This document shows, in pieces, positions 10,437 through 23,700 of a stretch of 64,000 nt of DNA. Every line of letters begins with the position of its first letter. The stretch's first letter is position 1. Source of the stretch: Pratylenchus scribneri. Lineage: Eukaryota; Nematoda; Chromadorea; Rhabditida; Pratylenchidae. The DNA lies in contig JAQSEB010000138.1 in assembly GCA_030063045.1 (NCBI GenBank), forward strand, positions 1,488,001 through 1,552,000, read 5' to 3'. Under the pieces are notes generated by a model. That model did not search any database and was not told the DNA's origin. It worked only from the letters and a program-made list of their open reading frames with translations. The translations under genes and the position numbers were made by a program.

Positions 10437-13261
10437 TCAAATCAGCATCCCATCGGCAACCATCATAGCGCCAAGTCCAATTGTCAGTAAAGTTTGCAGA
10501 ACAAGGAAAACTTTGTTGGTGGGTGATATTATATTATTGATAATAATTTAAAAATTATATAGCTTTTATATGATATTATGATTTTTGTCGGACTATACTA
10601 TAATTACATAAGTTTATGTAATATGCAATTTTTCTTATTATTTAGGGAAAGCGAGGGGGAATATCAGGAAAATTTTTGAGAATTCAATTTGATTTTTAGA
10701 ATATTTTTTCAATAATTTGATAAAAAAATATATAACTTTATTTATCATTGCCATTTGTATCGAAATTATTCCTTTTACTATGCCTATACCCAAAATTTAT
10801 GATTGATCTTCTTTCATTAATTTCTTATGAGCTATGATTACAAAATTAATTATATTCCCAAATGTATATTTTTCCTTTGATATATTACCGGCATATTTGA
10901 TGCTGCTCGCCTTATTGCAAAGGTCGGTGTCACAAAATCGGACATTAATTGGATGGGAATCAATGCCGCAATATTCATAAATTTCAAGGAAATCCTTCGT
11001 TTTATTCCTATAAATTTCATATTTTGGCCTCGTACATCCCCGGATGAGCGATGTGCCATAATCTGCATAAAAATGAATATAGTATATATTTAAAACAATC
11101 TTGTTTTTATTTAAAATAAATCGATTAATATTAATTTCATTTGAAAATTTTTATTTTGAAAAAACATAAGTAATTCAATTAATTATTAACCATCTTGGCA
11201 AGTGATAACATTACAGCTTTTCTCATCAGGATCACAGTTACCTGCACCCTCTTTAATCCATACTCTAGATGGACCATAATAACATTGCAATCCTTTAATA
11301 AAATACTTTAATTAAAAATTTGGAATATTTAGATTTTTAAAAACATTAATATTATTTATCAAATATTGTATAAATTAAAATTTTTAACATGCCTACTTAA
11401 TAAACATTTAAATTTTAAATCCATTAAAAACCCAAATCATATAATAACACAAAAGCACTTAAAATTTTGTCAAAATCTTCCACGTTCTTTTTCATTTAAT
11501 CAAATATTGTATAAATTAAAATTTTTAACACGTCTACATAAAATTTTAAATTTAAAATGCATTAAAAAACTCTAATCATTTAATAACATAAAAACACTTA
11601 AAATTTTATCAAATCTTCCACTTTCTTCTTCAAAGCAGAATTTCATTCTTCAATAAAATTAAAAATTATTTCTTCTTCAAAAAAAGTCGTAAATCTAGCC
11701 ACCAAAAATGTTCTATAAATTTTTTTTGTTGATGCTGATTCTTTACTTCTCGTGCCAAATTGCCAAATCCAATTCCGATATCGAGACATCCGAAGAGAAA
11801 AATATTGCTGAAGTACAAATTCAAAAGAAATTTTCGGGTAAACAAAAAAATATATTTAATAATAATGATTATTAAAATCAGTATTCGGCTTGTTTATGCC
11901 CCTTGGCAAAATGATCGCGATGATGACCTGCAGACTTAGCACATCATGGGCTCCATTTATACATGTAATGCTTGCTAACTACGGATGTTTTTGTGGACCT
12001 GGAGGACAAGGCGAACCAGTGGATGGTATAGACAGATGCTGCCAAGCACATGACAAATGCTACGATGATTATATCAAATGGTCAGGCTGTGAACAATCCC
12101 CATATACTCAGACTTATTCAACTGACCCCTTGGGCTGTTGGTGTCTTGGCGAGACTCCGGATTGGATGTTTTGGTATGGCAACAATAAATGCGATCAACA
12201 AGTTTGTGAATGCGATACCAATTTTGTTGCTTGTCTGACTGGTCAACCTTCTCCTAGCAAGCAAATGGGTTGCAAATCATAATCATAAATAACAAATTAA
12301 AATGTGAAATTTTCCCTTTATAATAAATATATCAATTGTTTGATTTTTTTGTTTGTACAATACAAATATTTTTCAATAGGTTTGCTTAAGTGCAATCCTA
12401 TTTGATGGTAATTTAAGAATTTATTTATCATTTTTTTGAGTTTCTTTTATTTAATAGAGTTAACTATAATGCCTGATATATAGTGTGCATCAGGAATGGA
12501 TGGATTCGGTGTCTAAAAAAATCGAAAATTCAGAGAGTCAAAAAATTTTCAAAATCGAAAATTCTGAGATTCAAAAATTTCTTAAAAATTAAAATTTCGG
12601 AGGATTAAAATTATTCGTAAATCGAAATCGAAATTTCGGTCCCAAAATGATGAAATTTCGGACCAAAACGGAATAAATCGAAAATCGATCCCATCCCTGA
12701 TCACTATTGGCATTTTTGCCTCATGACACGAGACAAAAATATTTTTAAGTTAATCAGTTTAATTTTGCGCAATTTCTCTCCTCTGACTGATTCTAAGTCC
12801 GTAAGCATTCAACACACTCAATTCCCCATGGACTGACGACCCACTCTAGCCTATTTCTATACCCCGGCATTTTTACTATCAATCAAAATCATTTTTGATC
12901 TTACTGCGTTATTTTCTCGCAATAATCTGAACCTCCGTTCGGGCTACCGTCCTTCGACGAGCATCCTTTTAGGTCATCGACCTATTTTCCCTTTTAATCT
13001 GTCTTATTAATCTCAAACTCAATTTCTATTTTGTCTCCGGCCTACAGGCTAACTTGCTTTCGGCTCAATTTTCCTTGGAATACGGTCTATTTCCCACTTA
13101 AAAGAAAATTTGAAAAAATTGAATTTTTGTGGCCAGAATTTAGATATTTAAAATTTTATAAATTTTTATGAATTTTTACCAGTGCAAGTGTCAAAACAAA
13201 TCAGAATGAGCGGAAAAAGCAGCAAGAGCATAATAACACATCCATTGACATTTGTCGCCAT
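10437..13261 (-). CDS. Ly6-like GPI-anchored protein hosting a nested PLA2 gene
   Basis: Four exons (13261-13180, 11292-11191, 11062-10889, 10510-10437) close in frame to 143 aa. The signal peptide contains [15 protein letters not shown]. The domain starts LQCYYGPSR and holds SCNVITC, RGCTRP, EYCG and the signature RFCDTDLCN, eight cysteines in a pattern normal for nematode Ly6-like proteins. The tail [18 protein letters not shown] resembles the GPI tails of the genes at 1656-2571 and 3090-3290, so the three are related. Intron 1 is 1.9 kb and contains a complete phospholipase A2 gene on the other strand. Exon phases agree at all three junctions, which supports the long intron, but exon 1 is assigned only by phase and signal peptide. 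Confidence 0.8.
11361..11627. repeat. Two-copy tandem duplication, period about 140 bp
   Basis: CAAATATTGTATAAATTAAA begins both units (near 11361 and 11500), and each continues through TTTAAA and CACTTAAAATTTT to TCTTCCAC. It lies directly upstream of the phospholipase A2 start and so covers part of its likely promoter. Confidence 0.7.
11708..12282 (+). CDS. Secreted phospholipase A2
   Basis: Two exons (11708-11837, 11882-12282) give 176 aa. The signal peptide is [16 protein letters not shown]. The core has the calcium loop YGCFCGPGG and the catalytic helix [13 protein letters not shown], in which His and the adjacent Asp are intact, followed by further cysteines including [17 protein letters not shown] and a final CKS. 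Such enzymes hydrolyse the sn-2 ester of phospholipids outside the cell in a calcium-dependent way. All catalytic and loop residues I can check are present, so an active enzyme is likely. The gene lies entirely within intron 1 of the opposite-strand Ly6-like gene 10437-13261. AATAAA follows the stop. Role (digestion, lipid signalling, secretion into a host) cannot be decided. Confidence 0.93.
12485..12712. repeat. Probable small inverted-end repeat
   Basis: CAGGAATGGATGGATTCGG at the left and CCCATCCCTG at the right are imperfect inverted ends around a centre full of ATCGAAAATTC and AATTTCGG words. No clean target duplication is seen. It sits downstream of the PLA2 gene, still inside the Ly6-like intron. 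Confidence 0.4.
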
Positions 13262-13729
13262 TTTAAATATTTATCGTAAAAATAATCTCTAATATTAGGA
13301 TTTTTATTAAATGGTAAATAAGGATAAAAGGATAAAAAATTATTTTATATAAAATTTAATCGAATTAGGAGAGTGATTCATTTATTTGTTAAATTTATAT
13401 AATAATTCTTTCTACTCTATTTGGGAAAAATTCCATCGGCTTTCAATAAATAAATGAAGGATTCGTTTAATTTATAATTATCTAATTTTATGACTGTTCT
13501 TTGAATAATGACGTACAAAAAATATTTTAAATGTTTTTGATACTGCATTGACATTAATAAGTTTATTTATTCTTAATTATTATTATGACGAATTAAACTG
13601 TCAATCAATGTACAATTTCCATTATTTAATTTGAGAGCTCTATTTATTTAAATTTGTATTTTAAATCAAAATGAATTCTATATTCAGTAAATTTTCATTA
13701 ATTCCTTTTGCTATCATTCCTTCATTCTT
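13262..13729. other. Spacer between two minus-strand genes
   Basis: No coding sequence. It holds the promoter side of the Ly6-like gene that starts at 13261 and the 3' side of the glutamate receptor that ends at 13730. Confidence 0.5.
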
Positions 13730-16700
13730 TTATTCCTCTTCCGCCATTTGGGCAATTTGTTCCTGGCTAGATTGCCGTCGATTCAGCAAACGTTCATCTG
13801 TTGGTGGTATCAAATGTTGAAGTGCCATTAAATCCTGGGGATCGGCGCCAATCACAATGGATGGAGTTGACATTTTTGAGAAAACATTCCGAATGGAATT
13901 CTTCCTTCGAGGGGTAGGTTGCTGTGATTGTGAGAATGGAGAAGGTGGCGCTGGCTCCGAAATTTTGCGACGTGGACGTGATGGAACTGTTTGAGAAAAA
14001 TTAGGAAAAATTAAAATGATTAAAATATGTAAAATATTTTTATAAAATTGATATTACAATTTTCCGAATCAGTGAAATTCTAATGATCAGATATTAATTT
14101 AATCCCAATTTTAGACTATTTCCCGAATTTGAAAACTTGGTTTGAGGGTATAACCAATTTTCTGGTATAATTAAAATTAAATATATTTATAAGTAAAATT
14201 TACCTGCCAGTCTTGCACCAATTGAACCCTCGTTTGTTTTGGTTGTGCTTGGATGATTAGGAAATTGTTGTGCCATTCCTCCAATATTGCTGCTAGTCGA
14301 CTGTTCAGGCATTGAAATTTGTTGCTTCAATTGTGATCCAATTGTACGATAGCGTGGCAACGCACCTAAACTTATATTGTAAAAATTTATAATTTAAAAT
14401 TTTAAGACATTTCGGATTGAGACATTCTATTATTAATGGTGTTAAAATCTATAAAATTAGCTACAATATGTTATCAAAAAAATATTATCTAATTATGGTT
14501 ATTTACTAATTGCATTTATGTAAATGGCAAAATTCAAAAATTAATAGGCGTAATGAGGAAGGTGATAAAAATGCTGTATTAATAATAAAAAAATTTAATG
14601 GCCCTAAAATTAGCTAAATATGAAATTAAAAATATTGGCCAATTAAGTATATGTATTTACTTATGAAATGGCCAGCAGAAAAGAAAAAAACCAATAAGTC
14701 AAAAAAAAATTTAGTTTTTTTTAAAAAAATAAATTTATATTTTGATTTGGATATTGATATTCAAATTATATCATAAATTCACTTTGCTCAAATTTTTAAA
14801 TCAAATTCTCACCTGGCAATTGCTGATGAGGTGAAGGTGGCATTGTCGATGTTGATGATTGCTGCTGAATAAGTTGATGTTTTTGGCCCATTGGACAATT
14901 TGAATGATGTTGTTGTTGTTGAAGTGATGAGGAAATATGCTGGAATTGCTGACGGAGTGAGGCAATGGAATCGTCCATTTCCTCAAGGGATTGGCTCGAA
15001 TGGGAAGGATGGCCATCATTAGCATCTTCATTCTCGGCATCTTCAGATGAACCATTACTGCTGGATGCATTTGTTGATGTGTAGGAAGAGTCGGAACCAA
15101 ATGTGGAACTGCAAATGAAAATGTGATTATTTGCTCGAGCAATTTTTGCATTTTTTTGGCTTTATTATAATATTTTTATTTAAATGAAAGAATTGTGGAT
15201 TAATTTCTTTGTTTTTTCATGCCCAATTTTTTTAAATAGGTTGATTTTACTTAAAAATGGAATACTTAATTTGTATTTGTTCTATTAGATTTGGTGATTT
15301 AGCCAAGGATATTTGGATTGGATTTAAAGCTATAATAAAACAATGAATAGATTTGGCGTATATAGTCGGATATCTTTTGACGTTTTTTTAAACCAAATTA
15401 TACGTTTCCTATGTCAAACTTAAATAGATTTAGGTTTAAAAATTGGTTTAATTTATTTTTATATAATAAAATAATAATAATAATGGTGAATAGACTCAAT
15501 CGATTATCAATATGATTTTTTCTCAACTAATTTTAAGACATTTAAAAATCGCTTATTTTAATAAATCATTTTTAAATAAATTTTATATCTTATAATCTAA
15601 AATCTGCCGATATCATCTAAATCATCATTCCAATCATTTTTTATTAATAATAAAGCCACAAGCAGGTTTTAAAATTACACTTACTCGGAAAGCCGTGTCC
15701 TCCGTGTGCCCGTATCCGTCCGTTGCCTTCCTTCCTCCTCATCACTTCCATCATCCGGCTGTTGTTGGTGTTGGCTCCTGCCTCTACCAATGGCCGGAAC
15801 ATTGTCCAAATATAATTGACCGCTTTTAAGCCGTTGGCCCGCACAAATTCGTTGCTTTTCTTCCTTTTGTTCCTTCCAAATAAAATATAAATTGATGAGT
15901 CGCCCCGGAAGGCATAGGCCTAGCCGAAGGGATTGCCTTCGACGCGATTCAATGCAAAATTCGCCAATTGCCAACAACTTTGAATGGACATTTATTTATT
16001 ATTCTATTATTATTTATTAATCTAATAAAAATATTTTTTCAATAAAAAATTATTATATTTTTATTAAATTTATTCAATTTTAAAATGAAATTTTTAAATT
16101 ACCAATGCAACTAAAATGCCGGCAAAGAGGACATAAAAAATGCCTAAAATAAGTCCAATTTATTTAAATTATTCCAATTTTAATTTAGACCAAAAACTCG
16201 ATGCAGTGAAGAATGGGAATTGGAGCCATGATGAGGGCATCCTCCACCCATTACATTGCCACCAATCGAATAGGATTCTGTAAAGAAAAATGGTAAATTT
16301 TTAATAATTGAGGAAAATTATAATTCACAAATATTTTTGGAATATGGATTTTTCTATAATTTTGAATGCCAAAAAATTAATATTCCTTTATTTCATTCTT
16401 AATTAGCCATTTTTGGTAAAGCAATGCTAACATTTTCTAAGGTGTTTAATCTATGATAAATGTTGCCATTGTCTACAAAATTAGACACAAATTGAACAAA
16501 ATTTGTATAAGTATTATCTGACCAAAGTTTTGAAACAAAAAATTGTGAATCATTTCTATTTAATTATAAAATAATGAAAAAAAAAAAACACTATTTTAAG
16601 GTTAGATTTTTATGACCAAATTAGGGAGGATAATTTTGAATGGGAAAAAAATTTGGGTGGATAATACGGAAGTACCCAAAAATTAAAGATAAATTTACCG

Positions 16701-19700
16701 CTTCTAGGTCGTTGTCGACTTTTCCACCATTTATTCTTTAGGGCCTCCAAAATTGTGCGTTCTTGCAATTGAAGAACAGCCTTAATTTTTATATAAAAAC
16801 TTTTAATTTCAATTATTTTTCCGGGACCTGCGAGAAAATATCCCTCAATGGTGATCCTTTAGGCAATGCAATTCCATAGCCCTTGGAGTCAAGCAAGCCC
16901 CCAACAGTTTGAAGTTGGCAATCTTCGCCAATCCTTGGAAAAATTAGCAATATTTTACATAATAATTATGGTCCAATTCTAAAGTTTCGACCTTTTAATT
17001 AACCTATTTTTTGTATGTATCAATCAAAAATCATATAAATAATGTTTTTTAGTATCTTTTGGCATCATTTTGATGTACTTTTTGGACATATTATTTTAGC
17101 TCTTCTAGCATGAATTAAATTTCAGCATTAAAAATCAAAAAATTAAATATTTTTGAAATTCTCAAACCTATCAAATTTCTCGAAAAACTTTAAATATGAA
17201 GTGATTTTTCTTATTGAATTTTCGCACCCTAATATAAAAACAAAATAATATTAATTTTTTAATAAAAGATTTAAATAATCTCGAGAGAATTTAAATTAAA
17301 AATCCCTTGAATATTTTCCTAATAAAATGTTGGAAATTTTATTCTCTGTTGTTCATTATTACAAATCCAATTGCTGAAACTGACCAATATTCGAGCATGA
17401 TACTCTCCATCAAATATGCATAATTGCCGGCCCGAACCCGGGCAATTCCCTCTCGACTGCTATTCACAAAAACCGTGGGACTGCTGGATTGCATTATGGA
17501 CCACCTTTTTGAAAAGGGAAAAATATTAAGAAAATAAATTACTTAATTAATTTAATTATCATTAGTTTATAAATTTTTTGAATAAAATTAAAATGGATTA
17601 ATTTTATTAAATCAATTCGAAAATATAATTAAAAAATTAAATGTATTTTTGAAATATGCTCAAAAATAGAATTAAATAAATAAATTAACAGTGTTTTTTA
17701 AAATATTTATTAAAAAAATTCCAAAAATTTTATTAATTAAAATTTAATTTAAAATAAAAATTACATTCTCTCATAAATAGGAATTTTGGATTCGCGAAAG
17801 AATTCCATTGTTGAACCATTCGATAGGGTCCCTAAAATTATGATTAAATTTATTAAATAAATTCTCCTTAAATTGTACCAAATTTAATTCGTTGCTGGGC
17901 CGCCAAATCAGCGCTACCTTAAATACAATATTTAAATTTTTAAAAATATTTTTCGCTTTACTTTCCACAGGCGTACTCATTCGTTCCACTAAAATTTTGA
18001 ACATTTTAATATTTTTTCATCGATAGTGCACCTGTCAAGAATGCGGCTAATTGTGCTGTATATGAACTGATCAAAATTAAGGTGAATAGCCACCTGAAAA
18101 ATCATTTTAATTATTCAAATTATTACTTTTTAAATGTTTTAAGATTTAATACAATAATATTTAAATTAAATGATTCAAAACTGAATGAATCCTCAGTACT
18201 TTGAAATAAATTTATTTACCAAAAAAAAATTAGATTTATTTGCCAAAATAAATTAGGAAAATGAATTTATTATAAAGAGGGAAACGAATTTTTAAGATAC
18301 TTAATGAGATAAGATTTGGAATATGAGTGTAAAATTTGATCATATTACCGGAATTTACATTATATTGTTAATAAATGATAATATTATATTTTATTATTTG
18401 ATAAAATTTGATCAAAGAGGGAGAAAATAAATTTGGCAAAATTGGATAAATCAGCAAAGAAAAATTATTGCTGAGGGCGGGACTCGAACCCACGACTCCC
18501 GCGAAGGAGATAGCGGCTCGCCTTGACCACTCGGCCACATCAGCTAAAGAGAACCGGAAATGGGAAAGTTTTGGTTCCGGAAAATTTTAAAAGAATAAAA
18601 AATATATTTTTTTGATTGTTGAAAAGGGAAATTCATTTTTTAAATTTTCGGTATTAATATTTTTTTCGGTATCTAAAAATATTTTTTTCCATTTTTTAAA
18701 TATTAATTTTTCCCCTTTTGAATAATTTTTTATTTTAATTTTTAATAAAATAAAAATAAATTAAAATTTATTTACACACCAAATAACGGCCACAGTCCTT
18801 GTAGCCGCTGCCCTTGGGATCACATCGCTGCCCTGCTGCATTAATGAGCCAACGGCAAACCAAAGACTGTTCAACAGGCTGAACTGATTCTTTTTGCGTG
18901 GACGCAGGAATCGATCCAAGAAAGTGCCACGTTGCTGAAATGGATTCGGCCCAGAAATGGATGACATTGCCGATTGTTGGCCTCCACCTCCATGCATTGT
19001 ACTTGTGCTGGGATGGGGCGTTTCATGGCGACGACTTCCGTCACGTCGCCAACGTTTTCGACGCTCGTCAATTTTTTGCACATCATCGTACCTGAAAATG
19101 GAAAAATAAGGAAATTTATAAAATATTAATTTAATGTTAAAATTGATTTTGGACAAATGTCCCCGATTAAGTTTTAATTTTTGAATCCTCCAAAATGCAA
19201 AAAAAAATATATTTATAATAATATTAATAAATTTAAAAAATTGGCTTGCTTGGGAGTTGGGACTCTTCCCATAATCGTCATTAATTAATTCCATCCAAAT
19301 TCAATCCCCGTAATAGTAAAGTAATAAAGTAAAATATTAAAATATTAGCTCAAGGCAATTTTCCCAAACAATTTTTTATTTTTCTGTCTCATTCTCATTT
19401 CAATATTCGAAAAATAAATCCATCATGATGGATTGTTGCCGCACACAAAAAATAGCATTCAATATTAAAATATTAATTCACTTTTAATGGAAATTAAAAA
19501 TAATCCTTAAATGTACTAATGCTGGACTTTTTATATTAATTCTTTATTTAAAAAAATAAATTCAATCTTTAATTATCAATAAACCATTTATAATAAAGAA
19601 AGGAATTTCTAATGCCCTAAATATTTCCTGTCAACTGTAAAAATATGTTTTAATATGTTTTTGTAATTTTCGGGGGTTTTAAATTAAACTAATAAAATAT

Positions 19701-20751
19701 ATAATTATTTGAGTCATTTTGGAAATTTTATTAAGAATAACAACTGTGTTTTTACTTTAATCTCATCAATGTTTTACTGTGTAAATCTGTAAATTAAATA
19801 AAATTGAGGACCAAAATCGTATTCATATTCATTCCTAAAATTATATTCATAAAAATTAAATTTTTTTTACAAGTATTATTATAAATATATTTAGCGAATT
19901 AATTCAACTAAATTAATGGGCAACATCATTGCAATTCCTGTCGCATTCAACAATTTATTTCAACAATATTTATTATTCTTCCGAAAATTAATATATATTC
20001 CATTTGGAATTTGGTTAGTTTTTTTAATATCACTAATTACGTAATAAAATTTTATTTAAATTTTAGGATGATCACACCTCAAAAACATGTTCCAATTTGG
20101 TCGGTTTTAAATTAAAAAATAATAGATTTTTGAAAAATTTAGGTCTCTTTCAAATGAAATTTGGTTTGATGTTTTGGCCTTTATAAAATTCCATGAAGCG
20201 CCTAATCTTTTTTTGGTCAATATGGATTTACATCCAATTTGCCAAGAATATTTCTTTTCTGGAAATGTTGAGAAAAAACGAAGAAATATTCGAGATTTGG
20301 TGATGATTAAATCGGTGGAAGGTAAACACAATTAATCAAATAAATTTATGAATGATATTTATAATTTAATGATTTGAACTTTATTGAAAGAATTATATTT
20401 TTTTTTAGTAAAAAAAATGAATTTTTTATATGCACTTAAATTATGTGTTTATAAATTGGATAATGAAAAAAAAATAATTTAGGTGATTTATTACTGCGCC
20501 AAGAAGGCAAATCATTCCCTGCACCAGAAACTGATGCGCCAAATGTTTTCAAATCATTTGGAAACATTATTGTTTCAAGTAACTGTCAGAAGCAAGCATT
20601 GCAATTTCTCATAAAATATCGGGTAATTTTATTTTTATTTAAATTTTTTTTAAACTGCAAAATGTAATTATTTAATTGTATGAATATAAATTAATCTTCT
20701 ATTTATTCATCTCTTAATTAAAAAAAGGCTAATTATAATTAAAATTTAATA

Positions 20752-20799
<48 letters not shown>

Positions 20800-23700
20800 T
20801 GTAAAATAGGAATACTTGAACATTTTTAGAACTTGCTTCTGTTTATTTAATTTAATTAAAACGGATCTTTTTAGAAATATCCAGAAAAAGAACCATTTTT
20901 ATAAGAAAAATCTGTCACAAAAAAAAGAAAAATTCTTAATTAACTTAAACGGTTTAAAATACTTTAAAGGCACTTATATCCATTCATATTATTGAATGTA
21001 ATCGTCAATTTTTCTTGGATATGGATCTGATTGAAGAGCGAGAATTATTTTTGAATTGGATGGAACAAAATGAATGGACGCAATTGCACGTGAATGCCAA
21101 CAATAAATTCCCTCAAATTGCCCGTATACTTACTGAACCCGTCATTACCAAATTCAATGGATGCCTTTCTATGTCATTTGATTTTGAGGAAAATTTATGC
21201 GAACCAGAAGGTCAACAGGAAGATGCAAAGCTAATTTATGATTGGCTAAATGCTGGCAATGGAAAATTCAAGCAACTTCTAGTTTATCATTACGATGGAA
21301 AAAAGGCACTAGAACTTGTAATTCAAATTGCTAAACGGTTTGAAATGGTAAGTGGCCTTTGACATTTGAATATGATTTATTCGCCCTAATTTTTAATCAA
21401 TCCATTCAGGAACATTTACACAAGAATGTGACCGGGAAAATTGACTTAATTATTTTGCTTCCTTTCGGCATTCATATGCCGAAATATGAACAGAAAATTT
21501 GCAATTCTTATGGTGATCATTTGGCAATATTACGCTCAATTTCTTTTGATTGTGCGAAGGCGGAGGATAAAATAGAGGCATATGTGTTCTTCACTAATAA
21601 TAAGAAATTGGAATTGGAAGATTTATATCCAAATTTGGAATTTTCTCAGTGCAAATACGTTCAATTTAACGAATAATTTTATTTATTTAATCATTCTTTT
21701 TATAAATTCTTCTCCTCAGTAAAAGCTACCGTAAACTTTTAAATTAATTTTTAAAAGTTTAGTTTAAAGATTATTTGTGATTTTTTTAAATAATTTATAC
21801 TTTTCGAATGATATAACCAGGGTCTAAAACGCAATTCCGAATTCCGGTTCGGTATGCCGGAACTCCGATGTTTTAGTTCCGTTCTGATTTCCGTTCCTTC
21901 CGAAGCCATTCCGATTTTTTGGGTTCCGTTTCCACCACTGTGGATATAACCGTTTCCACAAATACTTAGATTGGTAAGGGGATTTGCATTAATCATTTTT
22001 CGTTAGATATTAATATTCATTCTTTTCGCATTAATCTAATACCTAACCAACCATTCATATTGAAAATCCCTAAAAGGTATTAAATGAATGAATACAGGTT
22101 CAAAAAAAATGAAAAATTTGAAAAATATCAATTTTTAAATATTTATTCATTTTGTAACTATTCCATTAATCATTATTATATTACTTGAGATAATAAAAAA
22201 TTCAATACTAACCCAAAGCAATCTTCCCAAACATAAAAACATAAATTAAGGAGAATTGTAAAAAATATTCAAATATTAGCCAATGGCAATATTCCCAAGC
22301 AATTTCTCCTCTATCTTTTTTTTAATTTTCGTTTTTTTATCTCCGACAAAAAAGTATAAATTCATAATTGAATAATGATGGATTGTTGTTGTTGCCATAG
22401 GCAAAATATATACATTCAATTCAATTTTATTGGAAATAATCCTCAAATGTACTGATGAACTTTCTATGGGTCTACTTATTCATAAAGTAAAATTCAACAA
22501 TTTGATATATAATTTATCATTTAAAAAAGAATAAATCAAATTTTGTTTGATTATTATCCCGATCCCGACATAACTAGAAAAGGAATTTTTTTATATTTTT
22601 ATGCGCCAAATATCCTAAATTAACAAGAAATATTCAATTGATAGAGTAATTTTGGGTGTTTTTAAAAGCGAATATAAACTCTTATTTTCAGTTATATTTG
22701 ACAATTTTGGTATGATTAACATCATATATAAATATAAAATACATAATATTGCCCAAATTCCTATTAATCTTCACTCATAATCATAATTATACCATTAAAA
22801 ATGTCATCTTCTGTAACAATTTCTAAATTTTAGCAAAAAAAAAAGAATTCAACCATTTTCAGAGAAATTATTATTATTCCAACCTAAAATAATGATAATT
22901 GGCAAGATTGCTTCAATTCCCATCACTTTCGTCAAATTCCAACTTAAGCTAATATGGAAAGTCATTTCAATTCCCTTAATTATCATCAACATATTTCGAC
23001 AATGTTTATTATATTTTATATTCCGAAAAACTGCTAAATATTTAAAGTATTTTCCATTTGGATTTGGGTTAGTTTTAAATTTCCATTATATAAAATTTTA
23101 TTTAAATTTTAGGATGCCTTCTTCCCAAAAATGTGTTCCAATTGGGTTAGTTTTCGGCTAAATTTTAATAAAAATTGTAGAATTAAAAATTTAGGTCACT
23201 TTCAAATGAAATTTGGTTTGATGTTTTTGCTTTTGTGAAATTCCATGAAGCGCCTAATCTTTTTTTGGTCAACATTGATTTGCATCCAATTTGTCAAGAA
23301 TATTTCTTTTCTGGAAATGTTGAGAAGAAGCGAAGAAATGTTCGAGATTTGGTGATGATAAGATCTCGAGGTAAAAAATCAAATAATTTAAAAATTTGGA
23401 TCATATTGAATTTTTCTTTTTAGCTTAAAATAGCTTCTAACTAATAAGGAAATGCATGTTTTTATTCATTTATATGAAAATTTTATAAATTTTTCAGCAC
23501 TTTTGGTTATTTTTCCATTTTTGTTAGTATTTTGAAATTTCTTGTAAAATTTTGTCAATTTTTGATAAAAAAACAAAAATTGATATTGATATTTTCAAAT
23601 TTATGATGTCTATAAAAATAGCTTTTTTGAAAAATTATTTTCGGAAATGAAATTTTTAAAATTTTCTGAATAAAACTTTTTAAAATGTGAATCTTGTGAT

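Noticed and set aside
18898..19095. Plus-strand open frame of 65 codons
   Set aside because: It is the antisense shadow of the receptor exon 19091-18780.
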